DNA from: Panicum virgatum
Lineage: Eukaryota; Streptophyta; Magnoliopsida; Poales; Poaceae
Assembly: GCF_016808335.1 (NCBI RefSeq)
Contig: NC_053142.1
Span: 3,113,802-3,177,801, forward strand
Length of the DNA: 64,000 bases
Direction of reading: 5' to 3'
Below are positions 23,785-33,761 of the stretch, one piece after another (the first letter of the stretch is position 1; every line of letters starts with the position of its first letter). Below the pieces are notes generated by a model. That model was not told the DNA's origin and searched no databases. It was given only the letters and a program-made list of their open reading frames with translations. A program made the position numbers and the translations under genes.

Positions 23785-24868
23785 TGTCGGTACCCTGTAA
23801 TAGGGATACCCACTTCTACTGCAACAAGGCAAGGCTCGCGTTGTCATCCGTAACTACGCGGTAAAGGGCAGAGCAGCCGGGCCCCATGGGTCAGGCCCTT
23901 ACCTCATCGGGCCAACGGCCCCGGACCCGCTTAGGGACGGGTCCGGAGACGCCACGTGTCCCTGAGGAGGGGAAGCTCCGAGCCGATAGCCGAGGCCACG
24001 GACCCCCCCATAGGGGTCCGGGACCTCCCGCGTCCATCCGGGCCTCCCACGCGCGTAGAACCAACATACCGCCGGGTGGGGGGGGGGGGGGACCGGAGCC
24101 GCCACGCGTCCCGCAGGCGCGGGCGCAGGCACGAGTCTTCCACTGGAAGACTCGCCCACCAACCGCATTCAATATGGGTGATTGAGGCGTGCTCTGCTGC
24201 CGCGGCACGCGGGGCAGACTTTGTCAGTCCTCACTGTAGATCGCGTATTACCGAGGTACACAGTGAGGCCGCCTGCGCCGCACCCGCGCAGAGCCCGTCT
24301 GTCGCATTAATTGGATACGACGGCACGACGCTTTTCCATCATGCCGCCTACGCCGCAAGCTACACGGCCCGTTCAGCTACGTGGCAGGCGACGCCGCAAG
24401 CTACGCCAGGCGTTGTTTCGACGAGACATCGCCTGGACATGATGAACGGGAGATTCCAGGAGCAGGCAAGGAAATCCAGGAGTGAGATCTCCTCCGCCTG
24501 CAAAGCCATAATGTATGGATAGTATGTTATCTTGTACTACATTGTTGGGCCCACCTGTCGGGGATCCAATGGCCATGTACGCGCCTCCCTTGAGATATAA
24601 AAGGGAGGCACTCGCTCTACAAGACAAGCTCTCCAGAGCACACTCAGACGCACGCTGGACTGAGCTCCAAGCTCTTCAGACTCAAGCAATACAGTACACA
24701 GTGGACGTAGGGTATTACGCTCCGGCGGCCCAAACCACTCTAAACCGGCTGTGTTCATCGTGTTCTTGAGTGAGATGGAACTAGTCGCTAGCTAACCCCC
24801 GAGTACTCACCCTCTGGGCTTAGGCGGGTGCATTCCGCCACCCGGCTGTGGTTTGCCACACCACGACA
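23785..24868 (+). repeat. Tat 5' LTR
   Basis: This LTR matches 44541-45622 with scattered differences. It contains a long G homopolymer near 24074-24092, a perfect 11-bp-arm inverted repeat at 24132-24154 (CGAGTCTTCCA c TGGAAGACTCG) and a TATA box at 24594. Confidence 0.95.
24594..24602 (+). promoter_or_regulatory. TATA box of Tat LTR
   Basis: ATATAAAAG sits in cctcccttgagATATAAAAGggaggc. The same box is at about 45349 in the 3' LTR. Placement about 270 bp before the LTR end fits a U3/R boundary promoter. Confidence 0.6.
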
Positions 24869-24890
24869 TTTGGCGCACCAGGTAGGGGCA
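24869..24890 (+). other. Putative primer binding site of Tat element
   Basis: Directly after the 5' LTR comes tttggcgcaccaggtagggg. A TGGCGC... start right after the LTR is usual for plant gypsy primer sites. The matching tRNA was not determined. Confidence 0.55.
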
Positions 24891-24926
24891 CTTTAGCTGG
24901 TTCCGGTTCATCTCTTGCTCGTCTCC

Positions 24927-26690
24927 ATGGTTCGGGTGGACGACGTGGAGATGACAGAGGGCGTGGCGTCCTCCACGCGACACGCCTCTCGTGTTCCTGC
25001 TCCAGGGGCAACCGTGCCTGTGGAGTAGCCACCGTCGGCGGCGGTGCGCGCTGCTCGTCGGCAGGAGTCAGGGCGCCCGTCAAGGGCCCCCTCCCAATCT
25101 GCGATCGGCGGAGCGCTGGCGGCAGCTAGGGAGTTGCTTCGCAATGCTCCGGCTGCTGCAGCCTCGCTAGACGCCCTGAGGCAGTGGCGGGACGACGTTG
25201 ACCGTCTCCTCCATCTGGCTCAGGTCTCCCCCAGTTCTGCAAAGACTGGGCTACGACCTCCGCCTGGCAATGCTGTGGTACCCTACCACCGGCGCCAGGG
25301 CGGTGCGTCGGCATCCGTGCGCTCCCCCACAGTGAGGGGTGCACGAACAGAAGACCTGCGGGCAGAGCTCAACCCCAGGCGCGCGGGTGAGGACGCCCGC
25401 ATCTCTGTGGAGAGGGCGCGAGAGCACCGTCTCAACATTGAGGGCCGCAACCTCAACGCCGACTTGGACGTGGCGGCACCCAAGCCTCCGGTGAACGCCC
25501 GGATACAGGCGGGCGCCCCGGTGGCTGGGGTGGGCTGCGCTGCGCTGGCAGAGCACCTCCGCGCAGTGGCATGGCCATCCAAGTTCCGTCCGCACCTGCC
25601 GGAAAAGTACGACGGTACCACTAACCCGTCGGAATTCCTGCAGGTATATGTTACCGCCATCACAACAGCTGGTGGTAACGACGCCGTTATGGCGAGCTAC
25701 TTTCATGTAGCCTTGACCGGGCCAGCCCAGACTTGGCTCATGAACCTCACTCCTGGGACGATTCAGTCCTGGGAGGAGCTCTGTGCAAGGTTCACAGCGA
25801 ACTTTGCCAGTGCATACCAGCAGCAAGGTGTGGAGGCACACGTCCACGCCGTGAGGCAAAAACCCGGAGAGACACTCCGGGCATTCATCTCGCGCTTCAC
25901 CAAGGTACGGGGTACCATTCCTCGTATCTCCGATGCATCTATTATCACTGCTTTCCGTCAGGGGGTACGTGACGAGAAGATGCTCGAGAAGCTGGCGACG
26001 CACGAGGTGGAAAGTGTTACAATGCTTTTCTCCCTGGCAGACAAGTGTGCCAGGGCCGCTGAGGGCCGCGCATGGCACTCAACCCCCCAAGACGGAGACG
26101 CCAAAGCTGGTGGCTCCGGATCTACCACTCAGGGCGGTGGCAAGAAGAAGAAGAACAAGAACCGGAGTCGCGGAGAGCTGCAACCCAAAGGTCCAGCCGT
26201 TGCAGCAGCAGCACCAGCAGCTGCGGCAGCGGCTGGGGGCCAGAACACGCATGACAAACGTCCGCGCCCGCAGGGTGGTAGCGGAGGCTCATGCCCAGTG
26301 CATCCCACCGCTCGCCACAGCGCCGCTGACTGCCGCGAGATCCAGAAGCTCGCGAAGCGGCTCAGTGGGCGGCGTGAGCAGTCCTCAAAGGACAGCTCAC
26401 CCCCTCCTCGACAGCGGCCTGCTAAGGAGAAGGCCTCCGACTGCGGGACCGCTGCCGGGGAGAATGAGCTGGGGTACCAATCCCCCGCTCGGGAGCTAAA
26501 GGCCGTGTACCACGATGACAACTCCGACTCCGACAATGACGACCGCCGCAAGAAGCTGTACGTAATGTACGGTGGAAGCTGGGAGCTTGTCTCCCGGCGG
26601 GACGTGAAGACCCATCGCCGAGAGGTCCTTTCGGTGAAGCCGGGGGTCCCGAAGGCGGCGCCGCACCAAAGGTGGATGAACACCACCATC
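24927..26690 (+). pseudogene. Tat gag, interrupted by a TAG
   Basis: ATG at 24927 (ccATGg) opens MVRVDDVEMTEG and is cut by TAG at 25026-25028; the same frame then runs to 27240. The capsid (Retrotrans_gag) domain lies around 25590-26080, with LPEKYDGTTNPSEFL at its start, QTWLMNLTPGTI, and FISRFTKVRGTI near the end. A Lys/Ala-rich linker and a Cys/His-containing segment (CPVHPTARHSAADC, about 26293) follow. Gag and pol share one frame through protease and RT, so a single polyprotein is implied. Confidence 0.85.
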
Positions 26691-27242
26691 TCTTTCGGGC
26701 CATCCGACTGCCAGGAGAATATGGCTGGGGCTGGTGTACTACCTCTAGTCACCGCCCCTGTCATATCCAACGTCAGGCTCTATCACGTGCTGATCGACGG
26801 TGGGGCTGGCCTCAACGTCATCAGCTATGCAACGTTCAAGCAGCTGCAGATCCCGGAGTCCAAGCTGACTCCCTCTCGCCCATTCTCTAGAGTGGGCCCA
26901 CATCCGGTGTTCCCTCTGGGGAGCATCACCCTGCCGGTCACGTTCGGGACCGAGGAGAACTTCCGCACAAAGAGCGTCCAGTTCGATATAGCGGAGGTGA
27001 ACCTCCTGTTCAATGCCATCATTGGCCGGCCGGCTCTCTACCGCTTCATGGCCATTGCCCATTTTGGGTATTTGGTCCTGAAGATGCCTTCCCCTGCCGG
27101 TGTCCTCACCGTGCGGGTTGACCGCACCGCTGCCATCACTGCAGTTGAGAGACTGCATACTCTAGCGGCAGAGGCTGCCCGTTCCGAGGAGGACCCGTCC
27201 ACCTCACAACCCAGGGCGCCTGCAAAGGCACCTAGAGTTTAG
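26691..27242 (+). pseudogene. Tat aspartic protease
   Basis: In frame with gag, LIDGGAGLNVIS (about 26791) is the retropepsin active-site region in the Tat style (D-G-G in place of D-S/T-G), and the IIGRPALYRF region supplies the second conserved strand. TAG at 27240-27242 closes the frame. The next codons continue into RT in the same frame. Confidence 0.8.
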
Positions 27243-28950
27243 CCGTCTGATCCGGACGATGTTCCCGTGAAGACGGTGCAGATCGTAGCGGACTCCTCCA
27301 GGACTACCCGCATCGCGGGAAACCTGGAGGAGAAATAGGAAGACGCGCTCATCACTTTCCTCCGGGCAAATGTCGACGTGTTCGCCTGGGAACCATCACA
27401 GATGCCCGGGATCCCCAGGGAAGTGATTGAGCACCATCTGAGGATCTACCCCGATGCCACGCCGGTGCGTCAGAAGCCTTAGAAGCAGTCCGTGGAGCGG
27501 CAGAACTTCATCCGTGAAGAAGTCCGCAAGCTGCTACACGCTGGCTTCATCGAGGAGGTCCACCACCCCGAGTGGTTGGCCAACCCGGTCGTCGTCCCAA
27601 AGGCCAACGGGAAGCTTCGGATGTGCATCGACTACACCAGCCTCAACAAGGCATGTCCTAGAGACCCCTATCTTCTTCCACATATCGATCAGATCGTGGA
27701 CTCCACCTCCGGGTGTGACCTTTTGTCTTTCCTAGATGGATACTCTGGTTTCCACCAGATTCAGATGTCTAGAGAGGATAGGAAGCATACTGCTTTTGTA
27801 ACAGTGGATGAGCTTTATTGCTATATTGTCATGCCATATGGTCTGAGGAATGCCTTACCCACGTTTGTACGAGCTATGAACAAAACTTTCTATAATCTAG
27901 TCAGAGATATTGTTGAGGTGTATGTTGATGACATTGTGGTCAAGACTAATGTAGGGTCAACACTAGTTGAGGACCTGTCCCTCGTCTTCGACCGGCTGCG
28001 CACCACGCGCACGAAGCTGAATCCCGAGAAGTGCATCTTCGGCGTCTCGGCAGGGAAGCTGCTAGGTTTCCTGGTCTCACATCGAGGCATCGAGGCAAAC
28101 CCAGCCAAGATCAAGGCGATCGAGGCGATGAGGCCTCCTGGCCGCATCAAGGATGTCCAGAAGCTTACTGGATCTCTCTCCGCTCTTAGCCGCTTCATAT
28201 CGAGGCTGGCTGAGAGGGCCCTCCCCTTCTTCAAACTATTGAGGAGGTTCGGTCCATTCTCTTGGACCGAAGAGGCTGAACAAGCCTTCCAGGAACTAAA
28301 GGAGCACCTCACCTCACTGCCAGTATTGGTGGCTCCAGAGCCAGGTGACACGATGTTTCTGTATCTTGCTGCATCTGCAGAGGCGGTTAGCATGGTGCTA
28401 GTCGCCGAAAGGACGGAGCAAGCTCGCCAGGGGGACACCAGGGTCTCTTCGGCCAAGGATGGTGAGCCAGACCCCAGACGTGGGGGTCCAGCGGCCACTC
28501 CTCAGTCTGAAGGTCCGGACCCCGGACAATTGGGTCCGGAGGAGCCTTGTCCAAGTGGGAACCTAGAACCGCTGCGGGCCCAAGGACCTGACGTGGTGGA
28601 TAAAGGTGAGCCTCACCCGGTTGCCAGGGTCCGGACCGTCCAGAAGCCGGTCTACTACGTCAGTGAAGTCCTCCATGAGGCGAAGGCTAGGTATCTTGAG
28701 ACGCATAAGCTTATCTATGCCATACTTATTGCGTCCAGGAAACTGCGCCATTACTTTCAGGCACACCGAGTTGTCGTGGTGACCTCTTACCCGCTAAGAG
28801 CGATCCTGCACTACTCCAACGCCATGGGCAACATCGCCAAGTGGGCGGCAGAGTTGGCTGAGTTCCAACTGGACTTCCAACCTCGCCATGCAGTCAAGAG
28901 CCAAATCCTGGCTGACTTCATAGCTGAATGGACTCCTTCCCCAAGCAATT
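27243..28950 (+). pseudogene. Tat reverse transcriptase and first RNase H
   Basis: Same frame as gag. TAGs at 27336-27338 and 27480-27482 precede an open run from 27492. RT motifs: LRMCIDYTSLNKACPRD, LDGYSGFHQI, MPYGLRNA and catalytic YVDD at 27921-27932. The connection and RNase H follow, with DTMFLYLAASAEAVS, then an insert rich in Pro/Gly/Asp (about 28420-28630), then VYYVSEVLHEAKARY and ILADFIAEW. The Asp expected in the first RNase H motif is not obvious in LYLAAS, so this domain may be degenerate. The frame is lost at the G6 run 28953-28958. Confidence 0.88.
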
Positions 28951-29772
28951 TTGGGGGGTCCGGACTTCAACGCCAGACCCCCGGAGCCGGAAATCAGGAC
29001 ACCAGCCTTCACCGAGCCCCACTGGACAGTCTTCTTCAATGGGCCCGTCCGCAAGAAGTGGGCTGAAGCTGGTGTGGTCCTCATCGACCCCAGCGGAGAT
29101 CAGCTGAAGTACATGGTGCACCTTGAGTTCAAGGCCACCAACAACATGGCGGAGTACGAAGCTCTGATCTTTAGCCTGACACAAGCCCTGTCTCTAGGGG
29201 TCCGGCAGCTTCTGGTGATGGGGGACTCTCAGCTAATCATCAAGCAGGTCCGAGGGGATTGCAGCTCAAACAATCCCCAGCTCGCGGCATACCTCATCCA
29301 CGTGAGGAAGCTCGAGAAGGACTTCGACGCCTTGGAACTGCAACATGTTCCCCGCGAACTCAACTCAGCAGCAGATGATCTCTCCGCGAGAGCATCTACC
29401 TGGGCACCCATGCTTGAGGGCGTCTTCGAAAGACGGCTGCTGAGACCTACCGCCCAGCCTGCTGAACTGGGTGAAGGGGATGAAGCTAGCTCCTCAAAGC
29501 TAGCGGTCCCGGCGGCATTCCACCTGTGGTGCCCGCCCTGGGTTGTGAGCTCCATCGAGGATCTTGGAGACCTCGTAGAGCCACTTCCACCTGCTCAGGG
29601 AGCTCCCGATGCATGGATCTTCGAGATCCGGGGCTACCTGAAAGACAATATCCTCCCTGATGATGATGTGTCTGCTGAGCGCATAGTACGATTGGCTAAA
29701 CGCTACACGGTGGTAGAAGGGGATCTCTACCGCCGTGGCGCCAATGGTATCCTCATGCGGTGCATTTCCTAG
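28951..29772 (+). pseudogene. Tat second (archaeal-type) RNase H and linker
   Basis: In the +1 frame after the G-run, the sequence TVFFNGPVRKKWAEAGVVL, MAEYEAL, VMGDSQLIIKQV and NSAADDLSARA is the extra RNase H typical of Tat elements. The first catalytic position reads N (AAT, 29038-29040) where the family has Asp, so the domain should be inactive; Glu of AEYEAL and the two later Asp remain. TAG at 29770-29772 separates it from integrase in the same frame. Confidence 0.8.
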
Positions 29773-30845
29773 GGAGAGGGCCGCGAGTTGCTTGCGGAGA
29801 TCCATGGAGGCGAGTGTGAAAGTCATTCCTCATCTCGCACGCTTGTTGGTAAGGCCTTTCGGCATGGCTTCTACTGGCCGACAGCACTCCAGGATGCGGC
29901 TAAGCTGGTAAAGTCCTGCAAAGCATGCCAGTTCCATGCAAAGCAAATACACACACCGGCTCAAGCTCTGCAAATGATCCCACCCTCATGGCCATTCGCC
30001 GTATGGGGCGTGGATATCCTGGGGCCGTTCCCCCAGGCCGTCGGCGGGTACCGGTTCCTCTACGTCGCCATCGACAAGTTCACAAAATGGCCGGAGGTTA
30101 GCCCTGTGGTAAACATCACTAAAAAATCAGCAGTCGCATTCCTCAAGTCCATTGTGTGCAGATTTAGCGTCCCAAACCGCATCATCGCGGACAACGGGAC
30201 CCAATTCAAGAGCAGACTCTTCCAAGAGTACTGCGAGGACTTCGGCATCCAGCTATGCTTTGCGTCCGTAGCACACCCCCGGAGCAATGGATAGGTTGAG
30301 AGAGCGAATGCAGAGATCCTCAGGGGACTCAAGACCCGCACCTACAACTGCTTGAAGAAGCATGGTGCCAAATGGGTTGATGAGCTTCCGTGCATACTAT
30401 GGGGCAACCGGACCACACCCAGCCGAGCCACCGGGGAGACTCCATTCTTCCTATTCTACGGGGCTGAAGCATTCCCCCAGAAATTCACCTGGGCTCACCA
30501 CGGGTCCAGGCTTTTGACGAATCCATGCAGGAACAACTGCGGTGCGACGATGTGGACTTCGTTGACGAACAAAGGTGGCGAGCAGCAATCCGAAATGCAC
30601 GCTACAACCAGGCGCTTAGGCGCTATCATCAACGGTTCGTGCACAGTAGGGAGCTCCGGGCTGGCGACCTCGTCCTGAGATGGATCCTGAACCGAGCAGG
30701 GCTCCACAAACTCTCCCCCAGCTGGGAGGGGCCCTTCAAGGATACAGAAGTATGCCGGCCCGGATGCGTTCGCCTCGCCACAGAAGATGGGGTGCCGCTG
30801 CCCAACCCATGAAATATAGAGCATCTACGTAAGTTTTACACTTAG
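29773..30845 (+). pseudogene. Tat integrase, broken
   Basis: The zinc-binding H-H-C-C domain (IHGGECESH ... CKACQ) is at 29800-29930. The core has Asp in GVDILGPF, Asp in IADNGTQF and Glu in VERAN, with D-35-E spacing. TAG at 30292-30294 lies two codons before that Glu, at the invariant NGQ position. A frameshift near 30480 moves the C-terminal part to another frame (30525 on, RAGDLVLRWILNRAG). TGA at 30810-30812 precedes the final stop at 30843-30845. Confidence 0.88.
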
Positions 30846-32293
30846 GCGGAGCGGGGAAATAAATTTTTTCTTTGTAATAAGATAGAATCAGCGTGCGGCC
30901 CAGAGCGGTTGGGGTCTGCCCTTGTAAACCCGGCCTCTGGCATCATCGCACCGTCGGCTAGCATTAACGCGCGGACCAGAGCGGTTGGGGTCTGCCCTCA
31001 TAAACCCGGCCTCTGGCATCCATCGCGCAAGCCATGTATATCAAGTTGCAAAGGAAAGATTTTCTCCCAGTTCTGTCTTTGTGTCAAAATTTAATTCCAC
31101 ATTTCGATTCTTGAGATTTTACTTTTCTAATCCCCGCGCGGACTTCCACCCTTGTCGCTATAGCTAAGATCTGTATTGAGTTGCTGGATTGCTGTACAGG
31201 TCTGGACCCTCTTGCTGCTGGGAGAGGGATCCGAACCCCTAGGGACCTGCTCTGGAGAGGGGGTGCTTGTTTCCTGGGGTGGTCCGGAGTCCTGTGTAGT
31301 CGCTTAGCCGGTTCCATACCCAAAGCCTACACACTTCACCACCCTGTCACGAGTGCTCTAGTACCTGGAGCTGGGAAATTAGGGGTCCGGACCCCGTTCC
31401 AGCTCAAGAGTTGGCTTCCTAAGTCCTACACGGCATGTCCTGCTCCATATCTCAAAGGATCGAGTACGACAGAATGACCTCACCCTCTGCTAGGAAGGGT
31501 CTGGAGCGTCAGAGCCAGGTCCGGTAAAGTCGTGTTGTCTCCTGGAGTGGTCCGGAGCCCTGTGTAGCGCCTTAGCCTGGTTCTGCACCCTAAGCCTACA
31601 TACTCCACCACTCTGTGACAAGCATTGAACTATCTGGACCTGTGCATTCGGAGCTCCGGACCTCGTACTAGCCTGGGGGCCGGTCCAGAATAGGTCCCGC
31701 AGGCCTGCTACTAAGCTGTAACTTTGAGTGGTATGCAGGTGAAGCCTTGACTGGTGGTAGCTAGTCTCAAATCATTGAGCCTACCTACCAGGGGGTCCTA
31801 GCATCCGCTTTAAGACTTCGTGCAGATCGAGGTCCAGTCTCTATGGTAGACAGACTCAAAACAGCTGAGCCTGTCTCCTAGGGGGTCCGGGGCGTTTGTT
31901 TTGATCCAGACACCAAGGATCAATCCTGCATGCGTCAAACAGCTAAGTTACAGTATCATTACTACCATACAAGTGAGTTGATTCTCCTCTCTGTAGTTCT
32001 TTCTGCTACACAGGGAATAAGGCACTCGCTCGGCTTGCAATCTATGCTACACCTACGCCCAAGAATGCTTGCTCAACCTTATACGGGGGTCCGGAGTGTC
32101 TTCTGCAGCTCCGTTGGCAGATAGGTCCTCACAACTGAACCTATCTGCCAAGGGGCCAGGACGCCGGGGTGCTGCATACCGCAACCACAGCAACTGACAA
32201 ACAACTAAGTTGAAATTTTCCTTTATTAAAGTTTCAACTAGTACAATGTTTGTTACATAACGCAAAAAAAAAAACAAAGGTACAATGTCTAGC
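30846..32293 (+). other. Repeat-rich spacer between Tat pol and antisense ORF
   Basis: Non-coding. A 44-bp unit (cagagcggttggggtctgcc...) occurs at 30901-30944 and 30977-31020, 76 bp apart. A block of about 100 bp with gtgTAGcGCCTTAGCC-like sequence occurs at 31271-31372 and 31541-31643. Between 31740 and 32165, short self-complementary boxes alternate with GGGGTCCGG (for example ggcagataggtc ... acctatctgcc at 32113-32149). On the minus strand AATAAAG near 32222-32228 lies about 70 bp past the antisense ORF stop and could be its polyadenylation signal. Confidence 0.6.
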
Positions 32294-33761
32294 TCAGGAG
32301 TATGCAGGCTCCCGCTTGAAGTAGGCGGCTACGAAGTCGACGACCTCCCGCACGCTGTCTCGAGCGGTGGCCTCCGTCTCCACCACTGGACCATCGACCA
32401 CGGGGGCTAACGAGATGGCCGGGTCGTGGCTCCGAAGGCAGGTCAGGATGTGCTCCGCCACCATCCGGATCAGCTCGCGGCCCTCGGCTTCGAGCTGGCC
32501 AGCAAGGACCGGCTCCAGACGCCGGAGCCTATCCGAAGCGGAGTTCAACACTGGGAGGGCGTCAGCCATCGAAGCTGGCGGCTCCGCCACTTGGATTGGG
32601 CTCATTCCAAGTGGCACCAGTGCTAAGCTCGCTTCGGTCGCCCAGTCAGCGATTCGCTGGGCCCCAACGCGCTGGTCCTCCTGCAGCTTCTGGACCGCCT
32701 CCTGCACCCGGGTGTCCAGTGCTGCCTTGGCCGCCTCCACCTCGCGGGACCTCTCCTCGAGCTGGGCCGCCTTCTGCGCTGCCCACTCCTTTAGCTTCTT
32801 GAGGGAGTCGTGCTGACGCTCAAGCTACTTCTCCATGTTGGTGGCGTGGGATTCCCGCCTATCGAGGGGCTTCCTATCCCCCTCCAGCTCCGACTCGGCA
32901 GCAGGCAGCTTGCTGGCCCTCTCCTGCAGCTGCTCGCGCCATCCTTGCAGATTGGCAGAGAGATTGTCGAGCTCCTGCTTCCGGACCTCGAGACCCTACC
33001 TGCGAGTCTTAAGCTCGGACCGCTGGGCTGCGAGGCGAGTCTCAAGCTCGGACCGCTGGGCCGCGAGGCGAGTCTCAAGTTCGGACCGCTACGCCGCGAG
33101 GCTAGCCACCTCATTAGAAAAAGTCTCTTCCCGCTGCGCCAGGGCTTTTTCCTGGCTCGCTACTGCGAACTCTCGGTCGAACACCTTCTGAAGATTGGCT
33201 CAGTAGGCCTCTTGGTCGGCCTTGAGTTTGGACCAAGCTTCCACAGCATGGGAGGCTTCAGCCTTCGTGTGCGCCTCCAGGCAGGTGTGCTAGTCGGAGA
33301 GGCGCTGGCGTTCGCTCTCCAGGGCAGCCCACTCCCGCCGGAAGGCCGCCTCGGCGGAAGAGGTTGCCTCCACTATCGACTGCCGGACCTAGACCAGCAC
33401 CCGGGGGAGGGGAGCCGCTTCCTCCTCCGGGGGACCCTGCAGGAGCTGCCTACTAAAGACCTCCTCCAACTCCTCCTCTGCTATAGGATCAGAGCTGGAG
33501 GTAGGAACTTCCAGTGCAAGCATCGGGACTTCCAGTGCAATCCGGTGTCGGCGCAATTGTCGCCGTAGCCGGGGTCTCAAGGGCCACCGCGTCGGGTGCG
33601 GATGTGCCCAGCACTGGCGCATCTAGCACTAGCGCACCCACCGCTGCCGCGTCGGGTATGGCCACGTCCGGCACTGGCGCATCAGCCGCCGCCGCGTAGG
33701 ATACGGCCGCGCCCGACACTGGCCCATCAGCCGCTGCCGCGTCGCATGCGGCCGCGCCCGG
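32294..33761 (-). pseudogene. Tat antisense ORF, C-terminal part
   Basis: On the minus strand, in the same codon phase as the N-terminal part at 42590-43915, this encodes an Ala/Asp-rich repeat region (33600-33761), then a long Glu/Arg/Leu/Gln-rich coiled-coil-like region, and a C-terminus ending FKREPAYS-stop at 32294. A 33-bp tandem repeat at 33002-33100 encodes an 11-residue unit (SELETRLAAQR). TAGs lie at 32825, 32996, 33089, 33290 and 33389, and TGA at 33200. The role of this ORF in Tat elements is unknown. The 5' LTR of the Tekay insertion begins at 33762 inside it. Confidence 0.75.
33002..33100. repeat. 33-bp tandem repeat inside antisense ORF
   Basis: Three units start at 33002, 33035 and 33068 (gcgagtct[t/c]aag[c/t]tcggaccgc...), with a partial fourth. 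The period is a multiple of three, so the antisense frame is kept and an 11-residue amphipathic repeat results. Confidence 0.85.

Noticed and set aside
33002..33110. CRISPR-like repeat array
   Set aside because: The units are contiguous without spacers and lie in a retrotransposon ORF of a plant genome.
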